From Nocardioides anomalus (GTDB lineage: Bacteria; Actinomycetota; Actinomycetes; Propionibacteriales; Nocardioidaceae), in NCBI RefSeq assembly GCF_011046535.1, contig NZ_CP049257.1:4650001-4714000 (forward strand): a stretch of DNA of 64,000 bases, given 5' to 3'. Of the stretch, positions 29,040 through 36,035 are shown one piece after another. A program made the translations under genes and the position numbers. The notes under the pieces are model-generated. The model saw nothing but the letters and a program-made list of their open reading frames with translations. It was not told where the DNA came from and did not search any database. The stretch's first letter is position 1. Every line of letters begins with the position of its first letter.

Positions 29040-30016
29040 TCTTGACGGTCGTGGAGAAGGAGCTCGACGGCTCGGCCGCCGAGACCTCCCTGGAGGGCCT
29101 CACCTTCGCCCGCAAGCTGTCCGCCGAGGGCGGCGGCGTGCCGGTCGACGCGGTGGTCTTCGGCGAGGTCGGCGACGACCTGCGCAAGGACCTGGCGGCG
29201 TACGGCGTGCGCACGGTGTACCAGGTCGGCGGCGAGGCCGTCGCGGCGTACTCCGGCGCGGGCTGGGCCTCGGCCATCCTCACCGTGCGGCAGGCCGCGA
29301 AGTCGGTCGTCGTGATGGCGCCCGGGTCGGACCGCGGCATGGAGCTGATGGCCCACGTCGCGGCCCGCGCGGGCGTGGCCATGGCCGCCAACGTGCTGTC
29401 CTTCGACGGGCTGTCGCCGTTCCAGGTCACCCGCCAGGTGGTCGGCGGTGCCGCGCTCGAGGAGATGGTCCTCGACCAGCGGCCCGCGGTCTTCACCGTG
29501 GCGGGCCACGCCGTCGAGGCGGCGCCGGCCGAGAGCCCGGGCGCGGCCGACGTCGTCGAGCACACGCCTGAGGTCGCAGCCGAGGACCTGGTCGCGCGCG
29601 TGCAGTCGGTGGAGAAGCTCGAGGCCGAGGAGGGCAGCGGGCTCAAGTCGGCCCGCGTCGTCGTCGGCGCCGGTCGCGGCGCCGGCGGCCCGGACGGCTT
29701 CGGCGACCTCGAGGAGCTCACCTCCCTGCTCGGCGCGGCGCTCGGCGTCTCCCGCGTGGTCACCGCCGCCGGCTGGCGCCCGCACCACGAGCAGGTCGGC
29801 CAGACGGGCACCCGGATCAGCCCCGACCTCTACATCCCGTGCGGCATCAGCGGCGCCATCCAGCACTGGGCCGGCTGCTCGTCGGCCAAGACGATCCTCG
29901 CGATCAACACCGACGCGGAGTCGCCGATGGTGACGCGGGCGACGTACGCCGTGATCGGGGACCTGCACGAGGTCGTGCCGGCCATCAACGAGGAGATCAA
30001 GCGCCGGCGCGGCTGA
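29036..30016 (+). CDS. etfA: Electron transfer flavoprotein alpha subunit
   Basis: 326 residues. The C-terminal FAD-binding signature is GQTGTRISPDLYIPCGISGAIQHWAG...TILAINTD, in which the usual GQTGKxVxPxLY and SGAIQHLAGM are slightly altered (Thr-Arg for Lys, Trp for Leu). The N-terminal half is the usual Rossmann-like domain. The beta-alpha order and ATGA overlap show co-translation with etfB. No ETF:quinone oxidoreductase gene lies in this window, so the final electron acceptor must be encoded elsewhere. Confidence 0.93.
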   Translation: MILTVVEKELDGSAAETSLEGLTFARKLSAEGGGVPVDAVVFGEVGDDLRKDLAAYGVRTVYQVGGEAVAAYSGAGWASAILTVRQAAKSVVVMAPGSDRGMELMAHVAARAGVAMAANVLSFDGLSPFQVTRQVVGGAALEEMVLDQRPAVFTVAGHAVEAAPAESPGAADVVEHTPEVAAEDLVARVQSVEKLEAEEGSGLKSARVVVGAGRGAGGPDGFGDLEELTSLLGAALGVSRVVTAAGWRPHHEQVGQTGTRISPDLYIPCGISGAIQHWAGCSSAKTILAINTDAESPMVTRATYAVIGDLHEVVPAINEEIKRRRG

Positions 30017-30071
30017 ACGGGTACCCCGACTCCTGACTGCCGCCTACCCTGGTGGCACGAGGGGAGGGCTT

Positions 30072-31316
30072 GTGGCGAAGCGCGCGCTGCTGACGACCGT
30101 GGCGGTCGCGGCTCTCGTGCTGCCCGCGGCCTGCTCCTCGGACCCCGGCTCCTCCGCCGGGCCGACCGCCTCGACGACCGGGGCCGCCGCCCCGGGCAGC
30201 AGTGCGGACCCCGCCGTCGCCGAGGACCACGCCGTCCCGGCCCCCGGGCCACGCGGTCCGGGTCTGCTCGCGCCGGCCGACATCCTCGTCGTGCTGCCCG
30301 ACAGCGCGGACGCCGACCTGCTCGAGCAGGTCGAGGGCGTCCGCGGCGTCACCAGCGTGACCACCCTGGCCCTGTCCGAGGCCGTGATCGAGAACCAGGC
30401 CGTCCGCATCGCCGCCCTGGACCCGGCCGACTACCGCAGCTTCGTGCCGGGCTCGGACAGCCCGGACTACCAGAACGCCTGGGCCCGCGTCGCCGGCGGC
30501 GAGCTCGCCCTCAAGCCGCGGCTCAAGGACAAGTTCCCGCCCGACGCCCAGGGCTACCTGCGCCTGGGCGGCGCCGACGACGCGCCCGCGGTGCACATCG
30601 GGGCCTACGTCGACCAGCAGCCCCTCGTCGACGCGGTGGTCAACCAGACCTGGGTCAAGACGCTCGGGATGAAGCCCGACAACGCCATGCTCATCCGCAC
30701 CGGCGGCGCCGCGCCCCAGGCGGTCATCGAGCGGCTCACCCCGCTGCTCGGCGCCGACGCCGCGATCACGCCGGTGGACAAGGCCTCGCGCATCGGCCTC
30801 GACCCCGGCGCCCAGCAGGTCGCCGTGGTCACCGGCACGGTCGCCGACGCGGTCGGCGTCTTCAGGTACACCGTGCTCGCCGGCGGCCGGATCGCCCCCG
30901 ACCAGGGCTGGGTGGCCGACCACATCACCACCGAGACCGTCCCGATCCTGGGCCAGGTCACCTGCAACCGGCTGATCTTCCCGCAGCTCAAGGCCGCCCT
31001 CCAGGAGGTCATCGACCGCGGGCTGGCGGACAAGATCCACCCGGGTGAGTACGCCGGCTGCTACTACCCGCGCTTCATCGCCGGGACCAACACCCTGTCC
31101 AACCACGCGTTCGGCCTGGCCCTGGACATGAACGTGCCCGGCAACCAGCGCGGCACCGTCGGCGAGATGGACCGCGGCGTGGTCGACACATTCAAGAAGT
31201 GGGGCTTCGCCTGGGGCGGCGACTGGAACTTCACCGACCCCATGCACTTCGAGATGGCCGAGCTGGTCACCCCCGGTGGCGGCGGCTCGCCCGACGTCAA
31301 CGCGCGCGAGGACTGA
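30072..31316 (+). CDS. Lipoprotein with M15-type D-Ala-D-Ala carboxypeptidase domain
   Basis: 414 residues from GTG (GGGAGGGC upstream). The signal peptide ends in the lipobox LPAAC, followed by a Ser/Ala/Pro-rich linker to about 60. The middle part (60-270) has no family I recognise. The C-terminal 120 residues match VanY/M15 peptidases: SNHAFGLALDMN gives a zinc His and Asp, and WGGDWNFTDPMHFEM supplies the catalytic Asp and second zinc His. It probably trims peptidoglycan peptides at the outer face of the membrane. It is convergent with the next gene (20-bp overlap). Confidence 0.87.
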   Translation: MAKRALLTTVAVAALVLPAACSSDPGSSAGPTASTTGAAAPGSSADPAVAEDHAVPAPGPRGPGLLAPADILVVLPDSADADLLEQVEGVRGVTSVTTLALSEAVIENQAVRIAALDPADYRSFVPGSDSPDYQNAWARVAGGELALKPRLKDKFPPDAQGYLRLGGADDAPAVHIGAYVDQQPLVDAVVNQTWVKTLGMKPDNAMLIRTGGAAPQAVIERLTPLLGADAAITPVDKASRIGLDPGAQQVAVVTGTVADAVGVFRYTVLAGGRIAPDQGWVADHITTETVPILGQVTCNRLIFPQLKAALQEVIDRGLADKIHPGEYAGCYYPRFIAGTNTLSNHAFGLALDMNVPGNQRGTVGEMDRGVVDTFKKWGFAWGGDWNFTDPMHFEMAELVTPGGGGSPDVNARED

Positions 31317-31749
31317 GCAGCGCCTCCACCGCGTCGGCCAGGTCCGCGACCCGCGCGCGCCCGTCCAGCTCGCGGCTCGCGCCCCGGCGCAGGAGCGGCT
31401 CCACGCTCTCGACGTACGCCGCGATCTCGGCCTGCTCCTCGCCGCGCTTCCCGTAGGGGTTGGTCGTCCGGGACCGGACCCGCTCCAGCAGCACCTCCAG
31501 GGGCGCGCTGAGCAGGACCACGTGGTCGAACCGGTCGTAGAACGCGCCCTGGTTGTCCACGGTCCCGCTCACCACCAGGTCGCCCGGCTCGGCCAGCAGC
31601 GCGGCCATCCGCGGCTCGTCCCAGCGCCCGTCGCTGCGCACCCAGCCGCCGTGGTCGGTGTCCAGCGTGCGGTGCCCGCGCCGGGCCAGCTCGTCGAGCA
31701 GCGTGGTCTTCCCGGCCCCGGACATCCCGGTCACCAGCACCCGCGTCAC
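31297..31749 (-). CDS. Small P-loop kinase-like ATPase
   Basis: 150 residues. Walker A GMSGAGKTT is at 8-16, followed by LDTDHGGW, typical of shikimate-kinase/adenylate-kinase-like small nucleotide kinases (AAA_18/AAA_33). A lid-like Arg pair is seen in LERVRSRTTNPYGK. Substrate unknown. Minus-strand TAGGTT (31756-31761) ends 6 bp before the GTG start, so it is likely leaderless. Confidence 0.8.
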   Translation of the reverse strand: MTRVLVTGMSGAGKTTLLDELARRGHRTLDTDHGGWVRSDGRWDEPRMAALLAEPGDLVVSGTVDNQGAFYDRFDHVVLLSAPLEVLLERVRSRTTNPYGKRGEEQAEIAAYVESVEPLLRRGASRELDGRARVADLADAVEALLSPRAR

Positions 31750-31758
31750 GCCGCCAAC

Positions 31759-32607
31759 CTAGGGTGCGTGGAGGCGCCGCGCGATCTCGACGGCGGCCAG
31801 GGCCATGGTGGTCCGGGCCCGGTCGAGGTCGGCGGTCAGGAAGTAGTGGTCGGCGCCCGGCGTCTCGTCGTGCACGACGTCGGTGCCGGCGGCCCGCAGC
31901 CGCTCGACGTAGCGCAGGCCGTCGGCGCGCAACGCGTCCCGCTCAGCGGTGAGCACCACCGCGGGCGGCAGCCGGGAGAGGTCCGGGGCCAGGACCGGGG
32001 AGGCGTACGCCGCCGCCCGGGTCGTAGGGTCGGGGAAGTAGACGCGGCGGACCAGCCCGCGCAGGGACGGCGAGACCATCCCCGGGACGTCCGGGTCGAC
32101 CGGCGAGGCCAGGTCGAGGGCGGGGACGCCGAGCACCTGCAGCACCGGCTCGAAGCTGCCCCGGTCGCGGGCCTGCAGGCACGCGGCCGCGGCCAGGCCA
32201 CCGCCGGAGGAGAAGCCCCCGACGGCCACGGGCGCGCCGTGGCCGGCCACCCACGCGGCCGCGTCGTGCACCTCGTGCTGGGCGACCGGGTAGGTGACGT
32301 ACGGCGCCGCCCGGAAGTCGACGTTGACCACGCTCACCCCGGCCCGCGCCGCGACGTAGCGGCACCAGAAGTCGTCCATCCCCGGGTGGCGCATCAGCCA
32401 GGCCCCGCCGTGGCTGTGGACGTACGTCGGGCTGCCGAGCTCGCCGTACACGCGGACCGGGACGGTGCCGTAGCGGGTGGTGGCCCGGACCCGGCGCGGG
32501 CGCGGCAGGTCGCGGCCGGCGAAGCGCAGGTCCGCGCCGTACCTCACGGTGAAGCGGGCCGAGGCGTGCATGAGCGCCGCGGCAGCCAGGTCCGAGGCGC
32601 GCCTCAT
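31759..32607 (-). CDS. HSL-type alpha/beta hydrolase
   Basis: 282 residues. The oxyanion-hole motif is HSHGGAW, the nucleophile elbow is GGFSSGGG (GxSxG), and the acid and base are in LTAERDALRADG and GADHYF. This is the hormone-sensitive-lipase/carboxylesterase layout. Substrate is unknown, likely a short acyl ester. The chosen ATG at 32607 fits the start of homologous domains; the frame continues upstream but overlaps the promoter of the divergent gene. It is divergent from the quinone oxidoreductase at 32672. Confidence 0.87.
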   Translation of the reverse strand: MRRASDLAAAALMHASARFTVRYGADLRFAGRDLPRPRRVRATTRYGTVPVRVYGELGSPTYVHSHGGAWLMRHPGMDDFWCRYVAARAGVSVVNVDFRAAPYVTYPVAQHEVHDAAAWVAGHGAPVAVGGFSSGGGLAAAACLQARDRGSFEPVLQVLGVPALDLASPVDPDVPGMVSPSLRGLVRRVYFPDPTTRAAAYASPVLAPDLSRLPPAVVLTAERDALRADGLRYVERLRAAGTDVVHDETPGADHYFLTADLDRARTTMALAAVEIARRLHAP

Positions 32608-32671
32608 GCCGGTGCTTCGGCGCCGGGGGACCGGTCGGATGGCTGGGGCGCGGGCCAGTAGCCTCCGGGAC

Positions 32672-33634
32672 ATGCGTGCGGTCCAGGTCGTCGAGCTCAC
32701 CGGTCCCGAGCACCTGCAGGTGCGCGACGTCGCGGAGCCGCAGCCCGGCCCGGACGACGTGCTGGTCGAGGTGCACGCCGTCGGGACGTCGTTCCCGGAC
32801 CTGCTGCTGAGCCGCGGCGAGTACCAGATGAAGCCCGAGCCGCCGTTCACGCTCGGCGTGGACTTCGCCGGGGTCGTCGTCTCCGGGCCGGGGTTCGAGC
32901 CCGGGCAGCGGGTGTGTGGCGTCGGCGGCTGGGGCAACGCCGCCGAGCTGACCGCGTGCCACCGCGACTCGGTCTTCGCCCTGCCGGACGTGCTGTCCTT
33001 CGACGAGGGCGCGGCGCTGCCGATGAACTACCTCACCGCCCAGTTCGCGCTGGCCGACCGCGGGAGCCTGCGCGCGGGCGAGACCGTGCTCGTCCACGGC
33101 GCGGCCGGCGGGGTCGGCACGGCGACCATCCAGGTGGCCAAGGGGTACGGCGCGCGCAGCATCGCCGTGGTCAGCAGCGAGGCCAAGGGCGAGGTCGCGC
33201 GCGCGGCCGGCGCCGACGAGGTCGTCCTGCTCGAGGGCTTCAAGGACGCCGTCGCCGGCCTGACCGACGGCCGCGGTGTGGACGTGGTGGTCGACGTGGT
33301 CGGGGGCGACGTCTTCACCGACTCGCTGCGTTCGCTGGCGCCGCAGGGCCGGCTGCTCGTCGTCGGCTTCGCGGCCGGTCAGGGCATCCCCGAGGTCAAG
33401 GTCAACCGCCTGCTGCTGAACAACATCGACGTGCGCGGCGTGGGCTGGGGCGCCTACGCGATGGTCCGCCCCGGCTTCATGCACCAGCAGTGGGCCGAGC
33501 TGGTCCCGATGATCGAGTCCGGCGTCGTCAAGCCGCCCGTCGGCACGACGTACGCCATGGAGGAGTTCGGCCAGGCCCTGATCGACATGGACCAGCGCAA
33601 GACCCTCGGCAAGTCGGTCGTGCACCTGCGGTGA
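32672..33634 (+). CDS. Zinc-free MDR family NADPH:quinone oxidoreductase
   Basis: 320 residues. The GroES-like N-domain (VEVHAVGTSFPDLLLSRGEY) is followed by the NADPH Rossmann motif VLVHGAAGGVGTATIQVAKGYG, then DVVVDVVGGDVFTDSLRSLAPQGRLLVVGFAAG. The zinc-ligand cysteines are absent, as in quinone oxidoreductases. TAGCCT (32659-32664) ends 7 bp before the ATG. The stop overlaps the following gene by 4 bp (GTGA). Confidence 0.88.
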   Translation: MRAVQVVELTGPEHLQVRDVAEPQPGPDDVLVEVHAVGTSFPDLLLSRGEYQMKPEPPFTLGVDFAGVVVSGPGFEPGQRVCGVGGWGNAAELTACHRDSVFALPDVLSFDEGAALPMNYLTAQFALADRGSLRAGETVLVHGAAGGVGTATIQVAKGYGARSIAVVSSEAKGEVARAAGADEVVLLEGFKDAVAGLTDGRGVDVVVDVVGGDVFTDSLRSLAPQGRLLVVGFAAGQGIPEVKVNRLLLNNIDVRGVGWGAYAMVRPGFMHQQWAELVPMIESGVVKPPVGTTYAMEEFGQALIDMDQRKTLGKSVVHLR

Positions 33635-34302
33635 CCTTCCTGGAGGCGCACCGCCAGCGCGGCCACCGGGTCCGCTTCGACTGGGGGCCGACCGGGGCCG
33701 CCGCGGTCGCTGCCGACGTGGCCGTGGTCGTCGACGTGCTGTCCTTCACCACCACGGTGACCATCGCCGCCGAGCGGGGGATCGCGGTCCGGCCGTCCCC
33801 GTGGCGCCCGGCCGAGGACGCCGGTCACCGGGGCCGCGGGCTGGCGCCGAGCGCCATGGCCGAGCGCGCGCACGTCGAGGAGCTGGTCGTCCCCTCGCCC
33901 AACGGCTCGGCCCTCGCCTTCGGGCTGGCCGAGACCGGCGCCCGCGTCGTGGCCGGGTGCCTGCGCAACCGCACCGCCGTCGCCGCCTGGCTCGACGCGT
34001 CGGCCACCGTGGCCGTCGTCGCTGCGGGTGAGCGCTGGCCGGACGGCTCGCTGCGGCCGTGCGCCGAGGACCTCTGGGGCGCCGGCGCCGTGCTGGCCCT
34101 GCTGCCCGAGGCCGACCTGTCGCCCGAGGCCCGGGTGGCCGCCGCGGCGTTCCGCGCCGCGCCGCTCCCGTCGGGGCTGCACGAGGTCGCCGGCGCGCTG
34201 GAGCTGCACGCGATCGGCTACGGCGCCGACGTCACGCTCGCGGCCGAGCTGGACGCCGCGTCCGTGGTGCCCGAGCTCAGGGGCGGGGTGTTCCGGACCT
34301 GA
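33631..34302 (+). CDS. ComB-like 2-phosphosulfolactate phosphatase family protein
   Basis: 223 residues. DVLSFTTTVTIAAERG near residue 30 and SPNGSALAF near residue 90 match the ComB family (Mg-dependent acid phosphatase; in methanogens it makes sulfolactate for coenzyme M). Most actinobacterial members have no known substrate. It is coupled to the quinone oxidoreductase gene by a 4-bp overlap. The name is family-level only; there is no sulfolactate pathway gene nearby. Confidence 0.78.
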   Translation: MTFLEAHRQRGHRVRFDWGPTGAAAVAADVAVVVDVLSFTTTVTIAAERGIAVRPSPWRPAEDAGHRGRGLAPSAMAERAHVEELVVPSPNGSALAFGLAETGARVVAGCLRNRTAVAAWLDASATVAVVAAGERWPDGSLRPCAEDLWGAGAVLALLPEADLSPEARVAAAAFRAAPLPSGLHEVAGALELHAIGYGADVTLAAELDAASVVPELRGGVFRT

Positions 34303-34711
34303 CCGGCAGCCACAGCTCGACCTGGTCTCGCCGGCGGTAGAACTCCACCAGCGGGCGACTGGGGTCGACGTCGCCCGCCGCCGCCAGCTCGTCGAAGCCC
34401 GGGCCGATGTGCGCGTAGACCTCGGGCGGCCCGCCGCTGAGGCGGCCGCGCCGGAACCGTCCGCCGGGCAGGGCGCCGACCCCGAGGCCGAGCGCGGCGG
34501 GGTCGTCGTCGGGTCGCACCGGGGTGCAGGTGGTGTACGTCGCGGCGGCCTCGTCCGCGACGGCGTACATCCGGCGTCCGCGCAGCCCGACCAGCTCCTC
34601 GAACCACGGCCAGAGCCGCTGGATCTCGCCCAGCTCGTCGGCGCACGTGGCCTGCATGACCCGGACCGGCTCGCGGTCCACGACGTCGACCGGCCGGGCG
34701 AAGAGCGTCAC
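34277..34711 (-). CDS. GyrI-like/effector-binding domain protein
   Basis: 144 residues. GGRFRRGRLSGGPPEVYAHIGPG and RPLVEFYRRRDQVELWLPV match the second half of GyrI-like small-molecule-binding domains (the SOUL/Rob effector fold), found stand-alone or fused to regulators. Its GTG start overlaps the stop of the MarR/OhrR gene by 4 bp, so the two are co-translated. It could buffer or sense the organic ligand of that regulator; this is inference. It is convergent with the ComB-like gene (26-bp overlap). Confidence 0.7.
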   Translation of the reverse strand: MTLFARPVDVVDREPVRVMQATCADELGEIQRLWPWFEELVGLRGRRMYAVADEAAATYTTCTPVRPDDDPAALGLGVGALPGGRFRRGRLSGGPPEVYAHIGPGFDELAAAGDVDPSRPLVEFYRRRDQVELWLPVRSGTPRP

Positions 34712-35151
34712 GACACCGGGTCCAGCTGGTCGAGGTGGTCGGCCAGCCGGTGCAAGGAGGACTGGAGCCGGATCAGCTGGGTCTCGGTGAGCCCGAGCTG
34801 CTCACCCAGGTGGCACTGGGCGTCGTGCAGGACCGGGCGCAGGGCCTCGCCGGCCTCGGTGAGCGAGACCGTGACCGCCCGCCGGTCGGCCGCGTCGCGC
34901 TCGAGGGCGACCAGGCCACGGTCGGCCATCCGCCGCAGCAGCGGCGTGAGCGTGCCGTGGTCGAGGCGGGTGGCGCGGCCGATCTCGCCGATCGACGTGG
35001 GCCCGAGCCGCGTGAGCGCGACCAGGACGAGGTACTGGGGGTAGGTCAGGCCGTGCGGCTCCAGGACCGGCCGGTAGAGGCCGGTGACCGTGCGCGACAG
35101 CGAGTACAGGTCGAAGCACAGCAGGTCGTCGAGCACGCGCTCGTCGGTCAT
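34708..35151 (-). CDS. ohrR: OhrR-type MarR-family peroxide sensor
   Basis: 147 residues. LLCFDLYSLSR places the single N-terminal redox Cys at position 12, where OhrR has its reactive cysteine. PHGLTYPQYLVLVAL and the wHTH DHGTLTPLLRRMADRGLVALERDAADRRAV complete the OhrR pattern. OhrR represses ohr/osmC until organic hydroperoxide oxidises the cysteine. AGGAGG precedes the ATG. It is divergent from the OsmC gene, with two palindromes between them. Confidence 0.88.
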   Translation of the reverse strand: MTDERVLDDLLCFDLYSLSRTVTGLYRPVLEPHGLTYPQYLVLVALTRLGPTSIGEIGRATRLDHGTLTPLLRRMADRGLVALERDAADRRAVTVSLTEAGEALRPVLHDAQCHLGEQLGLTETQLIRLQSSLHRLADHLDQLDPVS

Positions 35152-35187
35152 CGGTCCTCCTGTGGCTCGGGTCTCACCACGTCGCTC

Positions 35188-35229
35188 TTGACCTAAGATA
35201 CCTTGTGCGCAAGTATCTTGTGCACAAGA
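35188..35229. promoter_or_regulatory. OhrR operator region
   Basis: A -35-like TTGACC (35188-35193) is followed by a 25-bp imperfect palindrome (35195-35219) with AAGATA/TATCTT outer arms and CTTG/CAAG inner arms. Overlapping it is a 14-bp perfect palindrome TCTTGTGCACAAGA (35216-35229). The TACTTG/CAAGTA-type core resembles known OhrR boxes. Confidence 0.7.
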
Positions 35230-35251
35230 CAAACTCACGAAGGAGACGCTG

Positions 35252-35695
35252 ATGCCCACTCGCACCGCACGCACCGCCTGGAACGGCACCCTCGAGCAGG
35301 GCTCGGGCCAGGTCGAGCTCACCACCAGCAAGGTCGGCACCTACGACGTGTCCTTCCCCAAGCGCGCAGCCGACGACGCCGGCGGCACCACCAGCCCCGA
35401 GGAGCTCATCGCCGCGGCGCACACCTCCTGCTACGCCATGCAGTTCAGCGCCGAGATCGCCCAGCGCGGCGGCACCCCCGAGGCTCTCGACGTGCAGGCC
35501 GACGTCTCGCTCGGCCCGGACAGCGCCAACGGCGGCTTCAGGCTCACCGGCATCAAGCTCACCGTCCGCGGTGAGGTCGACGGTCTCGACGAGGCCGGCT
35601 TCAAGGAGGCCGCCGAGGCGGCCAAGGCCAACTGCCCGATCAGCAAGGCCCTCACCGGCGTCGACATCACCCTCGACGCCGCGCTCGAGAGCTGA
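35252..35695 (+). CDS. osmC: OsmC-family peroxiredoxin
   Basis: 147 residues. The two reactive cysteines lie in AAHTSCYAMQFS and AKANCPISKAL, the OsmC/Ohr pair that reduces organic hydroperoxides. The N-terminal RTAWNGTLEQGSGQVELTTSKVGTYDVSFPKRA is the OsmC branch form, not Ohr. AAGGAGA precedes the ATG. It is divergent from ohrR and presumably repressed by it. Confidence 0.9.
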   Translation: MPTRTARTAWNGTLEQGSGQVELTTSKVGTYDVSFPKRAADDAGGTTSPEELIAAAHTSCYAMQFSAEIAQRGGTPEALDVQADVSLGPDSANGGFRLTGIKLTVRGEVDGLDEAGFKEAAEAAKANCPISKALTGVDITLDAALES

Positions 35696-35989
35696 TCAGC
35701 CGACCGGCGTGAGCGGGTGGATCGCCACCTCGCCGGTGAGCACGCCGCCCAGGGTCTCGAAGGCCCGGGCGACGTGCGGCGTCGCGACGTGCGCGTCGAG
35801 GTCCTCCTGGCTGCGCCAGGACTCGATGGTCACGTAGACGCCGGGCTGGGCGGCCGACTCGTAGACCTCGTAGCCGAGGCAGCCCTCCTCCTCGAGGGTC
35901 GCCGCGAGGAGGTCGGCGAGCCCGGCTCGGACGGCCTCGGCCGCCGCAGGGTCGGTCGGGATCGTGGCCACCACGCGGAGGTCGCTCAT
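35696..35989 (-). CDS. Antibiotic-biosynthesis-monooxygenase (ABM) domain protein
   Basis: 97 residues, dimeric alpha/beta barrel fold. It carries VVATIPTDPAAAEAVRAGLADLL, EEEGCLGYEVYES and FVTIESWRSQEDLDAHVATPHV-type strands, the pattern of YgiN/LsrG quinol monooxygenases. The substrate is unknown. Minus-strand TAGGTT (35996-36001) ends 6 bp before the ATG. Its stop directly abuts the osmC stop. Confidence 0.83.
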   Translation of the reverse strand: MSDLRVVATIPTDPAAAEAVRAGLADLLAATLEEEGCLGYEVYESAAQPGVYVTIESWRSQEDLDAHVATPHVARAFETLGGVLTGEVAIHPLTPVG

Positions 35990-36035
35990 GAGCCGAACCT
36001 AGCCCGTGTGTCCAGACCAACTAGTGTCGTGTGGC

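Noticed and set aside
33631..34302. Evidence for coenzyme M or sulfolactate metabolism
   Set aside because: Only the ComB-like family match is present; no ComA, ComC or sulfolyase gene is nearby, so only a family-level name is given.
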